Assembly (NCBI RefSeq): GCF_036884655.1
Contig: NC_088342.1
Span: forward strand, 35,220,001 to 35,284,000
Direction: 5' to 3'
Length of the DNA stretch: 64,000 bases
From: Musa acuminata AAA Group
Taxonomy: Eukaryota; Streptophyta; Magnoliopsida; Zingiberales; Musaceae
The notes beneath the pieces were generated by a model. That model saw only the letters and a list, made by a program, of their open reading frames with translations, made no database searches and had not been told where the DNA came from. Made by a program: the position numbers and the translations under genes. Numbering within the stretch: the stretch's first letter is position 1; the number at the start of each line of letters is the position of its first letter. Below, one piece after another: positions 33,922-45,760 of this stretch.

Positions 33922-36900
33922 AGATGGTACCTTGATAGTGGATGCTCAAGGCATATGACCGGAGATCCATCTCAATTCTCTAAGCTCACTAGCATAGACG
34001 AAGGCTATGTCACCTTCGGAGACAACAACAAGGGTAAAATCATTGGCAAAAGAACCATAGGTAACAAATCTAACTTCTTTATCGAAGATGTTTTGTTAGT
34101 TGATGGTTTAAAACATAACCTCTTGAGCATCAGTTAATTATGTGATAAAGAATATATTGTCAGATTCGAGTCTAATGCTTGCATCATTGAAAAACCACAC
34201 AAAAACACGTCTATGATTGCATTAAAACAAAATAACGTATACACTATTGACATCAATGATTTGTGTAATGAAATGTGTTTTTCGGTTTTGAATGAGGATG
34301 CTTGGCTATGGCATAGAAGATTAGGTCATGCTAACATGAAACTAATTACTCAAATATCATCTAAAGAACTTGTAAGAGGTATTCCTCATATCAAGTTCAT
34401 CAAAGATAATGTATGTGATGCTTGCCAATTAGGTAAACAAATTAAGGGCAGTTTCAAATCTAAGAATCAAATAAGCACCTCTAGGCCCTTACAATTGATC
34501 CATATGGACTTGTTCGGACCAATCTCTACATCAAACCTAGGAGGTAGCAAATACGCCTTCGTCATTGTGGATGACTATAGCAGATATACATGGACTTACT
34601 TCTTAAAACAGAAAAATGAATGCTTTAGATATTTTACCAAGTTTTGTAAACTTGTTCAAAATGAGAAGGGTTCTATGATTTCGTCAATTAGAAGTGATCA
34701 TGGTGGTGAATTTCAAAACCATGATTTCCAAGAATTTTGTGAACTCAATGGATACAACCATAATTTCTCTACTCCTAGAAATCCTCAACAAAATGGAGTA
34801 GTAGAAAGAAAAAATCGAAATATACAAGAAATAGCAAGAACCATGTTGAATGAACATAGCCTACCCAAATATTTTTGGGCCGAAGCCGTAAATACTGCAT
34901 GCTATATTTTGAATAGAGTTCTAGTAAGACCCTTACTCACCAAAACTCCCTATGAGTTATGGAACAACAAAAAACCCAATGTTTCATATTTTAAAGTCTT
35001 TGGGTGTAAGTGTTTTATCTTGAATAAAAAAGATAACTTAGGAAAATTTGATGCTAAATCCGATGAAGGAATCTTTCTTGGTTATTCTTCGATTTCTAAA
35101 GCTTTTCGTATCTTCAATAAAAGAACTTTAATTATTAAAGAATCCATTCATGTTGTCTTCAATGAGATTTCTGAAATCAGGAAAAACGATTTTGATAATG
35201 ATGTTAATTTTGATTCCTTGAATTTAAATGAAACCCTGTCTCCAACTAGCAACTTGGATGTATCCACTTCCGAAACATCCTTACCTAAGGATTGAAAGTA
35301 TGTAGATGCTCATCCTAAGGAGCTAATCTTATGAGACACATCAAAGGGGGTTCAAACACGTTCTTCTCTTAAAAATTTTTGTTCCAATGCCACTTTTCTC
35401 CCCCAAATTGAACCCAAATGTGTTGATGAAGCCATGAAAGATAATTCATGGATTATCGCAATGCAAGATGAATTAAATCAATTTGAGAGAAATGAGGTGT
35501 GGAAGCTTGTTCCTAGGCCAAATGACCATTTAGTTATTGGTACTAAATGAGTTTTTAGAAACAAGCAAGATGAATATGGTATCGTGGTTAGAAACAAGGC
35601 TAGATTAGTGGCTAAAGGTTTCAACCAAGAAGAAGGTATCGATTACGAAGAAACCTTCGCTCCTGTGGCTCAATTAGAAGCCATAAGGATGCTCCTTGCC
35701 TACGCCAGTAGCAATAATTTTAAGTTGTTTCAAATGGATGTTAAAAGCGCTTTTCTTAATGGCTTTATTTCCGAAGAAGTCTATATTGAATAACCTCCTG
35801 GATTTGAAAATAATAGCCTCCCTAATCATGTGTTTAGATTAACTAAAGCTCTCTATGGTTTAAAACAAGCTCCGAGGGCTTGGTATGAGAGACTTAGTTC
35901 TTTTCTTATTAAAAATAATTTCACAAAAGGCAAGGTTGATACTACATTGTTCATCAAGAATTTTGAAAATAATTTTCTCATTGTTCAGATTTATGTTGAT
36001 GATATTATCTTTGGTTCTACGAATGAATCTCTTTGTAAATCTTTTGCTAAAACTATGAGTCTTGAATTCGAAATGAGTTTAATGGGAGAATTAATATTCT
36101 TCTTAGGCTTGCAAATCAGACAACTAAACAATGGCATCTTTATTAGTCAAACTAAATATGCTATGAATTTGCTGAAAAAGTTTAATATGAATAACTCAAA
36201 TGCTATTAACACTCCTATGAGCACCTCCACTAAGTTAGAAATTGATGAAAGTGGAGAAAGCTTCGATCAAAAAACTTATAGGGGTATGATAGGAAGTTTA
36301 CTTTACCTCACTGCAACTAGACCAGATATCATGTTCAGTGTAGGAATTTGTGTTAGATTTCAATCAAACCCTAAGATATCTCATCTCAAGGTAGTTAAAA
36401 AAATACTTAGATGTCTTAATGGTACCACAAATCTAGGATTATGATACCCAAAATCAGAGAATCTTGAGTTAATTGCTTATGCTGATGCGGACTTTGCTGG
36501 TTGTAGACTAGATAGAAAAAGCACATCTGGAACATGTCAATTTTTAGGACATGCCCTTGTTTCCTGGTCATCTAAGAAACAAAACTCGGTTGCACTTTCA
36601 ACAACCGAAGCTGAATATATTGCAGTAAGTGCATGCTGTGCACAAGTTGTATGGATGAAAAACACCTTAGAAGATTATAAAATTCATCTTAAAAATATTC
36701 CTATTAAATGTGATAACACAAGTGCAATATGCTTAACGAAAAATCCTATACAACACTCAAGAACAAAACATATTGATATTAGATATCACTTTATACGAGA
36801 TCATGTTACTAATCATGATGTAATCATAGAATTCATTGATACTAAACATCAACTAGTTGATATTTTTACAAAACCTCTAAGTGAAGAACAATTTGATTTC

Positions 36901-36942
36901 ATAAGAAGAGAATTAGGAATGTTGATGTGTCCGAGTACATAA
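33922..36942 (+). pseudogene. Sire-1 pol: protease, integrase, reverse transcriptase, RNase H
   Basis: Same frame as gag throughout. Protease: WYLDSGCSRHMTGD (33925 on) and VLLVDGLKHNLLSIS. GAG-pre-integrase: LWHRRLGH..CDACQLGK (34305-34435). Integrase: HMDLFGP, SIRSDHGGEF, NGVVERKNR give an intact D-D-E set (34500-34815). [44 protein letters not shown] and YVDDIIFGS with both Asp (35600-36020). RNase H: YADADFAGC, TEAEYIA, a CDNTSA site, then ADIFTKPL-like LVDIFTKPLSEEQF, ending with TAA at 36940. Premature stops lie at 34135 (TAA), 35293, 35332, 35548 (TGA), 35791 (TAA) and 36442 (TGA). No frameshift is present. All catalytic residues I can check are kept, so decay is recent or the stops are few relative to age. 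Confidence 0.93.
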
Positions 36943-38057
36943 ACTAAGTCCTTCGGACTTTATTGAATGATCAAATCACTTGATTGCCATTACATGCCAA
37001 GATAACATGTTGGAAATTATGTGTTGAATACAAAAATTTCCATAACAATAAGCATGTTTTATCTTCATGATTGTATTTGAAAATCTGTAGCATAGTCTTG
37101 TCCGAATGCTTAACAATTGGTATCCTAAAAATCAGATTTTCTCATACACTTATATGTGAAAATTTTTTTTTTTCTGAAATGGATTTTATGAAATAATTCC
37201 TGCTTATGAATTCCATCTTGAAATATGAATGATAGTGTTTTTACTTGCAAAGATTTGCTTCACATACATATTTTGATACGTGAACCATGATTTAATCTCT
37301 CATCGGTTTTAACTTCACTCAGTGTAAACTTACAAATAGCTGGTATCACAAATGGCCTTCCTCCTTCATGCAAAAAGATTATAACAAATAAAAAGGAAGA
37401 AGTATTCAAAGTGATTTACATATCATGCTTATATAATTGATTTCCTATCACTTACTATTGGAAAATAACATGAACCGAGTAAAGGCATGAACAAATTATC
37501 ACACTGATGCTTAAAATTTGCTTATATTGTTCTCTTGGTATCATAATTACCATGTTTTTTGTTGATGACAAAGGGGGAGAAATATATGAGTATTAATGCC
37601 ATGCTTGCATCACCAAGAGATGCTATGATTGCTATAATCAGGTCAAGATATCAAACAAAAAACTTGCACCGTAATTTTACGTATTGATATTTTACCATGT
37701 GATGAAATGCAATAATTGCTAAAACATCATTTGAAATGTGTGCATCATGTAATGATATCAAAATCTTACTTCGCAGTTTTACATGTTGATATCTTACAAT
37801 ATGATGAATTGCTACTATTACCATCATTCAAACATGTAATGTAAAATTTGAAAATGAATGTCAAGCCTTGACATCATCTTCAGAGAGATACATCATGATG
37901 GGAATCATGATGGGAGTATTGATAAGTTTAAATGATTTTAACTTATCAATATGTCTCTTGAATTCAAAGGTTTTGAATTCTAAAATGACTTATCTCAAGT
38001 ATGGCATATATACAGGGGGAGTTAAGGTTAACTCCATTATCAATTGATTGTCATCAT
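36943..38057 (+). other. Sire-1 3' non-coding region
   Basis: About 1.1 kb between pol and the terminal polypurine tract. It contains GTTGATGACAAAGGGGGAGA at about 37560-37580, a second purine tract typical of Sireviruses. Repeated GATATCTTAC and TGATGAA..CTA strings follow. No envelope-like reading was found. The same region recurs in Sire-H (51690-52640). Confidence 0.75.
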
Positions 38058-38072
38058 AAAAAAGGGGCAGAT
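38058..38072 (+). other. terminal polypurine tract of Sire-1
   Basis: AAAAAAGGGGCAGAT directly before the 3' LTR. One C interrupts the purine run; the equivalent in Sire-H is AAAAAGGGGGAGAT. Confidence 0.85.
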
Positions 38073-39813
38073 TGTTAAATCTCGGATTTTGATGATGAAG
38101 TCAATTATCATTTGTTATCTAATCTATATGTTGAGATAAGTGTGTAGGATTAACTACGATGAAAGTAAGACATGCAGCAGGAGTTACACCGGAGTCAAGA
38201 TAATGATCACGTTGGGAGTTCGAGAGTTCGACGGAAGTTCGGACAATCGTCGGAGGTTCTGTAGGAACAAATCCGAGAAGTCCATGAGCTTGCCAAAGAA
38301 GCTTGTCGGAACTCGCCAAGTGGATCGTCGCAAGTCCAGGAGTTTGCCGGAAGTCTGCAGGAGCATCACCGAGGGTTCATCGGATGATCGACGGAAGTTC
38401 GCCGGAAGAAGCGATTGACGCACTGGAGCAAGTTGCAGTAAATGTCTTAGGGAATATCGTAGTTAGCACAATGATTAAGTTGGAAATGAGAGGTGATCCC
38501 ATTAACTTAATCATGGGGCAATTGGGCCCCTGAAAAACCTAAATTGGGTCGAATGGATCAACCCATTCGGACCCTGATTTCTGCCAGGCAGTCCAAGGCA
38601 GGAGGTTGCACCGCTTGGGCTCAGTCTCGGAGCGAGACTGGGAGGTGCAACCGCTCCAACCAGGCAGTGGCACCGCTTGGGCTCAGTCTCCGAGCGAGAC
38701 TGGGCGGTGCAACCTCTCCTGACAGGAGGTGGCACCGCCTGGGCTCGATCTCCGAGCACTGGCTGAGCGGTGCAACCGCCTCAGTCAGGAGGTTGCACCG
38801 CCTGAGCTCGGTCTTCGAGCTCTGGCAGGAGGTGCAATCGCCCCTGACAGGAGGTGGCATCGCCTAGAGGCTCAGTCTTCAAGCTCTGCCAGGCGGTGCA
38901 ACCGCTCCAGTCAGGAGGTGTAACCGCCTGATCCCGGAATTTCGGGAATTGACAGTTTTGAGCTCCAAATTTGAACTGGGTTGGGGCCTATAAATACCCC
39001 ACCCATTCAGCACTAAAAGCACACAGAATACACATCGAAATCTTGATCTTGTTCTGTGATTTTTAGAGCTCAAAATTGTTGTAAAGGCCAAAAGTCCTTC
39101 TCCCTCTTTTCTTCCAAGTTTTGAGTTGTAAAGAGAGGAGAGAAAATTCTGTAAGGGTTGTCTCCTAAGCCCGTCAAAAGGAGTGAAACTGTAAAAGGGT
39201 GGTTGGCCTTCACCTATTGAAGGAAGGCCTCTAGTTGACGTCGGTGACCTCGTCGGTGGAGGACGCCAAAAGTGGAGTAGGTCAAGATTAACCGAACCAC
39301 TCTAAATCTCGGTTTGCATTTACTTTGAGCATTTTATCTTTACTGCAAACCTCCTCTAAAGCTTACTGCTTTCTGTGCATATACGATCGGGTTTCAAGCT
39401 TTGCACTTTCCGAATCAGCGTTTAGATGTAAATCTGTTTTTTCGTACGATCATAATATTTCAGTTTGCGTTTACGTTTTGATTTCTATCTTAATTGCAAA
39501 CTGCTTTAATATCCTTGCTTAAGCTGTATCTTGCCTAATCAAGTGATTTACGAATTAGCATTTAGACGTAAATTTGTTTCTTCATACGAACGTCATATTT
39601 CAGTTTGCGCTCATATTCTGGTTTTCATCATAACTGCAAACTGCCTTCATAGATTGACTTTAATGTCATCTCGCTTGATCTTAAGTTAAAGTAATCTTAG
39701 AATCGGCTTTCACACCGAAATTGTTTTTATCGTTCGAACGTTTTTATCGTCGAAAGATTTTCGCTGCACTAATTCACCCCCCCCCCCCTCTCTTAGTGCT
39801 CTTGATCCTAACA
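38073..39813 (+). repeat. Sire-1 3' LTR
   Basis: 1,741 bp, start TGTTAAATCTCGG, end CCTAACA, with the hairpin array (38590-38930), TATA box (38989-38996) and a C12 run. Compared with the 5' LTR it has small deletions in the GTTCGCCGGAAG region, a short duplication around GTTTTTATCGTTCG (39724-39740), and scattered substitutions. Confidence 0.93.
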
Positions 39814-39818
39814 AGAAG
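39814..39818. repeat. target-site duplication of Sire-1, right copy (AGAAG)
   Basis: Perfect copy of 30516-30520. Confidence 0.92.
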
Positions 39819-40905
39819 GACTTCGTACTATGAGTTTAGGCATCAGGCCAAAGAATCGAACATTACGCCAAGGAGATCAGAAGTTGCGGGAGTCAACATG
39901 TCGATTGGGCAATACGTCGAAGGAGAGGACGATACACCGAAGGATCGGACGAAGTGCTAGATGAATCAATGACATGCTGGACAATATAGGATTCATTCTT
40001 GTAATCATATATCTAGATTGAGTTAGATTAGGTCTAATTGAATTATTATTAGGGTAAAATAATGTCAACTAAATTAGGGACCAATTTGGCCTAAATCAGG
40101 GCTGAATTAGGCCTATTATTTGATCAATTTAGTGTCCTATAGTAAGGTTTGATGGTGGTATCGCCCAGACACAATATTCAAGACTGTGTTAGGTGGTGGT
40201 ACCATTTAGACATAATCTTTCAAACTATGTCAGGTGATGGTATCGCTAGACTGGATAGTGGTACCACCCAGTGTCAGACTGGCTAGCGATGGTACCACCC
40301 AATACTAGCGGTAGTACCGCCAATACCCCGAAAACCTAGGGATTTGAATTTTGGCTCTAATTTTTGAAGTCATTTGGGGTATATAAATACCCCACAAATT
40401 CCTACTTGGAATATACACGAAAATAGAGCAAAAACTATGTGATTCCAAGGTTATAAACTCTTTCAAGTATAGAGTCCCTCCTCCAAGAACTTAGTGATAG
40501 TTCTAAGGGAGGTGTGTGAGGGAATACTTATAAAAGAGAGGTGTAAAGGGTCTCTTCTGAACCTGTGAAAAGGATAAAGAGTGTAAGAGTAGTTGATCTT
40601 CACCCATTAGAAAGATCGATAGTGGAAGCCAATATTCTTGAGTAAAGAGGAATTGGGAGTGGACGTAGGTTACGATGACCGAACCACTATAAATACGGTG
40701 TACTCAGTTTGCATTTATGTTCTGTTTTTCATTCTCATATTACAAATTGATTTACTTGCTTACTACTTTCACTATACTTACGAATGTGATTTCAAGTTAA
40801 ATTCATCTTTCCGATATAAGCTTTATCGAATGATATTTTTGAATTGATGTAATTTTTCATAAGCACTAATTCACCCTCCCTCTTAGTGCCAACTTGATCC
40901 TAATA
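39819..40905 (+). repeat. Sire-D 5' LTR, second piece
   Basis: Continues the LTR cut at 30520. It contains GGTGGTACCACC-type hairpins (about 40150-40330), the TATA box within GGGGTATATAAATACCCC (about 40377-40394), and the terminal CCTCTTAGTGCC..GATCCTAATA. The final CA has mutated. The following primer site is no longer recognisable. Confidence 0.8.
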
Positions 40906-40919
40906 AGATTAAATAGCAT

Positions 40920-42790
40920 TTTAAGGCAATCAAGAGGGTCACTCTATCACTTGTCCTCCTATGTTCAATGGGGGGGACTACATATATTGGAAAATATGAA
41001 TGAGAATTTTTTTGCTTTCTATATATTTTAATTTATGGAATGTTATTAAATTTAGTTTTAAAAACCCTCTAAACCAATGAATGGAATGATTTTGAAAAGA
41101 AAGTTTTTTTGTTAAATATTAAAGCTATGAATGCTTTGTTTTGTGCTTTAGACAAAATTGAGTTAAATCATATTTCAACTTATGAAATTGTACAAGATAT
41201 TTGGCACACATTTGAAGTTACTCATGAAGGCATAAATAGAGTTAAAGACTCTAAGATTAATCTGTTAGTACATAGTTTTGAATTATTTTGAATGAAGTCA
41301 AGCGAAACCATTAGTAACATGTACACCCATTTTACGGATGTTGTCAATGGTTTGAAAGCTCTTAGTAAATGTTTTACTAATCTTGAACTTGTTAACAAAA
41401 TTCTAAGATCCCTTTCAAAAAGTTGGGATTCAAAGGTAACTGCAATATAAGAAGCAAAAGACTTGAATAATTTTCCTCTTAAATAACTCATAAGATCATT
41501 AATGACCTATAAAATAACTTATAAGGCACACGATGAACATGAGAACAACCTTCCAAAAATCAAGAAGAATATAACACTTAAAACCAAAGAAGACCACTCG
41601 AGCGAAAGCTCAAGTGATGACAGAGAAATTTTGATAAGAAAATTTTAAAAATTCATGAAAAAGAACCGGGTAAATCTTGTAAAACAAGACTCTAAGAATA
41701 AAAAATAAACTCAAAAAGGATACAATCGTTTACTATGAATGAAAAAAGCTAGGATACTTCAAAACTGAGTATCCATAACTTAAGAAGAAGTTACCAAAAA
41801 AAAAGAAAATATTCAAAATAACATGGGATGAATCAAGTGCATTAGAAGACAAAGAACAAGCTAATGAAGACGAGGTAGCGAACTACACTTTGATGGCTCT
41901 CAACGACGAGGTATGTGATTCACCTGAAATGTCTTTACCTTATAATGAATTACTTAATGTATTTCATGATGTATGATGAATTTAAATTAGTTGGTAAGAA
42001 ATATAAATTGCTAAAAAAATCATGTATGTCTCTCTAATGAATTTGATAAATTAAAAAATACATATAATAAATGCTTGTTATCACGTGCACTAAATGTAAA
42101 GAGTTAGATTCATATAAAAAAGAAAATTTATTATTACAATAAATATAAAAAAAATTAAAATTGGTAGCAAATCATTAAATATTATTCTTGCTAATAAAGG
42201 TCATGTACTAAAAAGGAAGGAATTGGCTTTGCGAGTAACACTCAACAAAAGCCGACTACATTAGTTAAAGGACCCATATTATATGTTTCCCTAAAGTTAA
42301 ATATAATTTTTATGGTAGATAAGGTCATTATGTGTATAAATGTTTCTTTAAAAAGTACAACTCTTATAAATTAGTTTGGGTTCCTAAAGAGACCATAAAT
42401 GACTTAATACCAATAGTTAAGATAGATCTAATCATGAGGGACCCAAAGTTAAATGGGTACCTAGAACAAATCTATCTTTCTTGTAGAAATATCTTTAATC
42501 AAAAGCTATAAGCAAAAGATAATATCTTGATAGTGGATGCTCAAGGCATATGATCGGAGATCCAACATACTTCACAAAGCTCACCAGCCAAAACAATAAT
42601 AATAAAGAAAAGATAATTAGAATTAGGAATTACCGGTAACAAATGATTGAAAATGGTTTATTAGTTAATGGTTATGCTATTGATCTTGATTATTTTTATG
42701 ATAAAACTTATTTTTTGATTTTAAATGATGATGCATGGCTTTAGCATAAATGACTAGGGCATACTAGTATGAAATCAATGACATAGATTG
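40920..42790 (+). pseudogene. Sire-D gag, protease and pre-integrase remnant
   Basis: A highly decayed copy of the Sirevirus gag: RVTLSLVLLCSMGGTTYIG-like start after frame correction, then LNIKAMNALFCALDKIELNHIS and THEGINRVKDSKINLLVHSFELF within the one open stretch at 41109-41291. The two zinc-knuckle regions near 41730 and 42300 have lost residues. The TTCTTGTAGAAA terminator is at about 42478, then the protease block YLDSGCSRHMIGDPTYF (about 42525-42575). A pre-integrase piece (NDDAWL) is at 42730. After that the reading ends without integrase core. Confidence 0.8.
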
Positions 42791-43884
42791 AAAGAACAAA
42801 AAAGGAAATGCATTTCTTGAAAATTAGGTTTTTTTTTAGGTTTTCATCATAGAGATCCTTAATGATGAATCTATTTATGTTTTTTTTTATGAATCTCTTG
42901 AACTAAGAAAGTGATTTTGATGATTTGATAAATTAAATTTGAATGAGATTTATCCATACAAATCATGATATTTCACTTGATACTTGAGATTTTTCATATG
43001 AATCAAGATATCTTATTATTTGATCTTGTATGTTTCTTTTTGCTATTTACTAAAGAGTAGAATTATTCAAATAAATCATGATTTTTCTTTCGATTTCTTA
43101 GATTTATAACTTGATGAATCAAGATTCTTTACTATGATTCTTTCTTTTCACTATTTGATTTATCTAAATGAATCATAATTTTTCTCTTTATTTTTTGATA
43201 TTCACTACTTAAGATTTATTTCATATAACTCCCTTATATTCATGAATTGTATATCCCATCACTAAATTGATTTTTCATGATATCTTTTATGTGATGATTT
43301 GTACATTGATGTAAATTTTTTACCATTGTATCCTTCCCTTCTTCTTGACAATGACAAAGGGGGAGAGAAAATTTCTAGCTTGCACATTTCAAGAAGAAGC
43401 AAACACTTGTAAACTTGCATATCTCAAGAGAAGCAAAAAAATTGCTAGGTTGCATATCTCAAAAGAGAAGTAAAAATTTGCTAGCTTGCATATCTCAAGA
43501 GAAGCAAAAATTTGCTAGCTTGCACATTTCCAAAAGAAGCAAAAATTTGCTGGCTTACACATCTCAAGAGAAGCAAAAATTTGCTAGCTTGCATACTTCA
43601 AAGAGAAGTAAAACTCTTAGCACTTTTTTCCTTTTTGTTGATGACAAAGGAGGAGTTATGATGATTTTTGAAATTATGATGATTTGAAATTTGAATCATG
43701 CATGGTATGATATACTTTGATATTTTGAATTTATGATGATTTGAAATTATGCATGCAATACTCATGATTTTATGATGCATGCAATGATGTGAAAGTCACC
43801 ATCATTAAAATTATTTTGACTTAAATTCAAAGATATTATGATTAGAAGGTTATCATTTTCTGAATTCAAGTTTATTTCAATATG
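42791..43884 (+). other. AT-rich non-coding stretch in place of pol (Sire-D)
   Basis: Rich in ATGATTT and GAATCATGAT strings with no coding signature. The same style of sequence fills 59960-61326 in Sire-E after its gag. It contains ATGACAAAGGGGGAGA at about 43346 and GATGACAAAGGAGGAG at about 43641, matching the internal Sirevirus polypurine motif. Confidence 0.6.
43377..43616 (+). repeat. seven-copy ~35-bp tandem repeat
   Basis: Unit GCTTGCATATCTCAAGAGAAGC followed by AAAAATTTGCTA, varying by single bases and 1-3 bp indels. Confidence 0.9.
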
Positions 43885-43889
43885 TCATA
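43885..43889. repeat. target-site duplication of LTR-F, left copy (TCATA)
   Basis: TCATA directly before the inverted LTR; a perfect match to 55430-55434 more than 11 kb away. Confidence 0.85.
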
Positions 43890-43916
43890 TGTTAGGATGG
43901 AGTCGGCACTAAGAGA

Positions 43917-43941
43917 GGGGGGGGGGGGGGGGGGGGGGGGG
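43917..43941. repeat. 25-nt G homopolymer
   Basis: Uninterrupted G run at the position of the C-run that precedes CTCTTAGTGC in all Sirevirus LTRs here (7-13 C in the others, interrupted in the Sire-D 5' LTR). Length may be affected by assembly or sequencing. Confidence 0.85.
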
Positions 43942-44076
43942 TGAATTAGTGCAACATATTAAAAACGTTGATTTAAAAATCTTTATACGTTAAGAACGAT
44001 CTCAGAAGATAATTTGAAAGCGTGTTCGCTCATAAGGGTAGTGAAAGCTAAGTAAGAAGGAAGTGAAGCTATTATA

Positions 44077-45687
44077 TGTTACGAAATGGGTCGGAACTAA
44101 GAGGGGAGGTGAATTAGTATAGCGGTAAAAATTATGTCGGTTCAAAACTTCGTTGCGATTAAATCCATTTCCGACGAAAACCATTTTATAAAGGTAATAA
44201 CTTTGAAAGCGTATGGAAAAGAGTAGGCGTAGTAAAACAAGTAAGAAGGTTTGCAGTAAAGATAAATTGCACAAATAGAAATGCAAACCAGAGAACACAC
44301 CAATTTTATAGTGGTTCGATCATCGTGACCTACATCCACTCCGTCGATTCCTCTTCCGTCGAAGCCACCAGCATCCACTATCGGTCTTCCTTTAATAGGT
44401 GAAGACCAACCACCTTTTACAACTCGATTTTCCTTTTACCGGGTTTAGGAGATAACCCTTACACCCCCACTTACTCCTCTCTCAAACTATTCTAACGCTT
44501 AGAACTTTTGAGCGAACTTCACACAAGATTGCAGAAGCTTTTCTTTCTATTTTTACTCTCAATTCTTGTGTAGTTTAATTAGGGATGAGAGGGGTATTTA
44601 TAGGCCTCAAGTTGATTCAAACTTGGAGCATAAAAATATCTCATCTCAGGTTTCCTAGGTTCGGGCAGTACCATCGCCAGTGTCAGTCTGACACTGACAC
44701 TGCACTGGGCGGTACCACCGCCTGACACTAGGCTGTACCACCGCCCAGATTGGCGGTACCACCACCTGCAGCCTCTCGGAGGCTATGTCTGGGCGGTGGT
44801 ACCGCCTGCAGCCTCTCGGAGGCTATATCTGGGTGGTACCACCGTATAGTCTCGGAGATTGTGCCACGACGGTGTCACCTCTTGGGGCATTGTTTGGGCC
44901 TTTTTATTGGGCCCAACACAATTCTTACATAAGCCCAACTGACCCCTAATTGGGTTGGTCCAATTCCAATCCCAATTACGTGCTAACTATAAATTCTAAG
45001 ACATTTCCTAAGCTAAACAAGCTCGTAAGTCTAGTTTCTTTCAGCGAGCTTCCGCCGATCTTCCGGCAAACTTTCGATGATCTCTCGGCAATGTTCCAGC
45101 GGACTCCCGGCAAGCTCCTGGACTTCAGGTGAGTTCCGACAAGCTTCTTTAGCAAGCTCTAAGACTTCTCGGCTGGTTCCTACAGAACTTCCGATGAACA
45201 TCCGGACTTCCGACGAACTCTCGAACTCTCAACGAAATCGCATTCTTGACTCCGGGACTTCATTTTGCTTTATGCCTTACTATCGTAGTTAATCCTGCAT
45301 ATGTAAAAACATACTTTGATCTAGACAATTATTACTAAGCTTGAATCATGTTATCTAGCATGTCATTGGTCCATCGACGCTTCATCCGATTCTTCGGCGT
45401 ATCGTCCTCTCTTGCGGCCTATTGCCTAATCAGTCAATTGACTCTGCAACTTCGATATCCTTGGCATAATATTCGCTCTTCTTGGCCCGATGCCCGAAGC
45501 CTTCTATTGATACGTCGACCGATCCTCCGGCTCGACGTCCAATCTTTTGACATGTTCCACAAGCCCAACATGATTCTTCATGCTTTAATTGTCTCATCCT
45601 GATCGAAGCATCCTGCGTTACTAAAAACGTAGATCAAATCATAAACACTTATCAATTGGTTTCATAATCAAAATACGAGATTCAACA
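44077..45687 (-). mobile_element. LTR-G, antisense Sirevirus solo LTR
   Basis: 1,611 bp. Plus-strand text starts TGTTACGAAATGGG and ends GAGATTCAACA, flanked by TTATA (44072-44076) and TTGTA (45688-45692), a 5-bp duplication with one mismatch. It has a minus-strand TATA box at 44595-44602 and GGTACCACCGCC-type hairpins at 44660-44860. It lies inside LTR-F, whose sequence (AAATGCAAACCAG..) resumes right after it. Confidence 0.82.
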
Positions 45688-45760
45688 TTGTAAAGTAAGT
45701 AAATAGTAATAATAGAAATGCAAACCAGAATTTATAGTGGTTCAGTCGGTGTGACTTATA

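Larger units (their letters stand above)
30521..39813 (+). mobile_element. Sire-1, full-length Sirevirus-type Copia retrotransposon
   Basis: 9,293 bp with LTRs of 1,737 and 1,741 bp, a perfect AGAAG target duplication, tRNA-iMet primer site, gag, protease, integrase, RT, RNase H, internal and terminal polypurine tracts. The large gag with coiled-coil and zinc knuckles, the shared gag-pol frame and the GATGACAAAGGGGGAGA motif place it in the Sirevirus (Maximus/SIRE) lineage. Gag-pol carries six premature stops beyond the gag terminator, so this copy is not autonomous. Confidence 0.95.

Noticed and set aside
37000..38050. Possible envelope-like third ORF after Sire-1 pol, as known in some Sireviruses
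   Set aside because: No open reading of useful length, signal peptide or membrane segment between pol and the 3' LTR.
43370..43620. Regularly spaced repeat considered as a CRISPR array
   Set aside because: Units are contiguous without unique spacers and it lies inside a plant retrotransposon.
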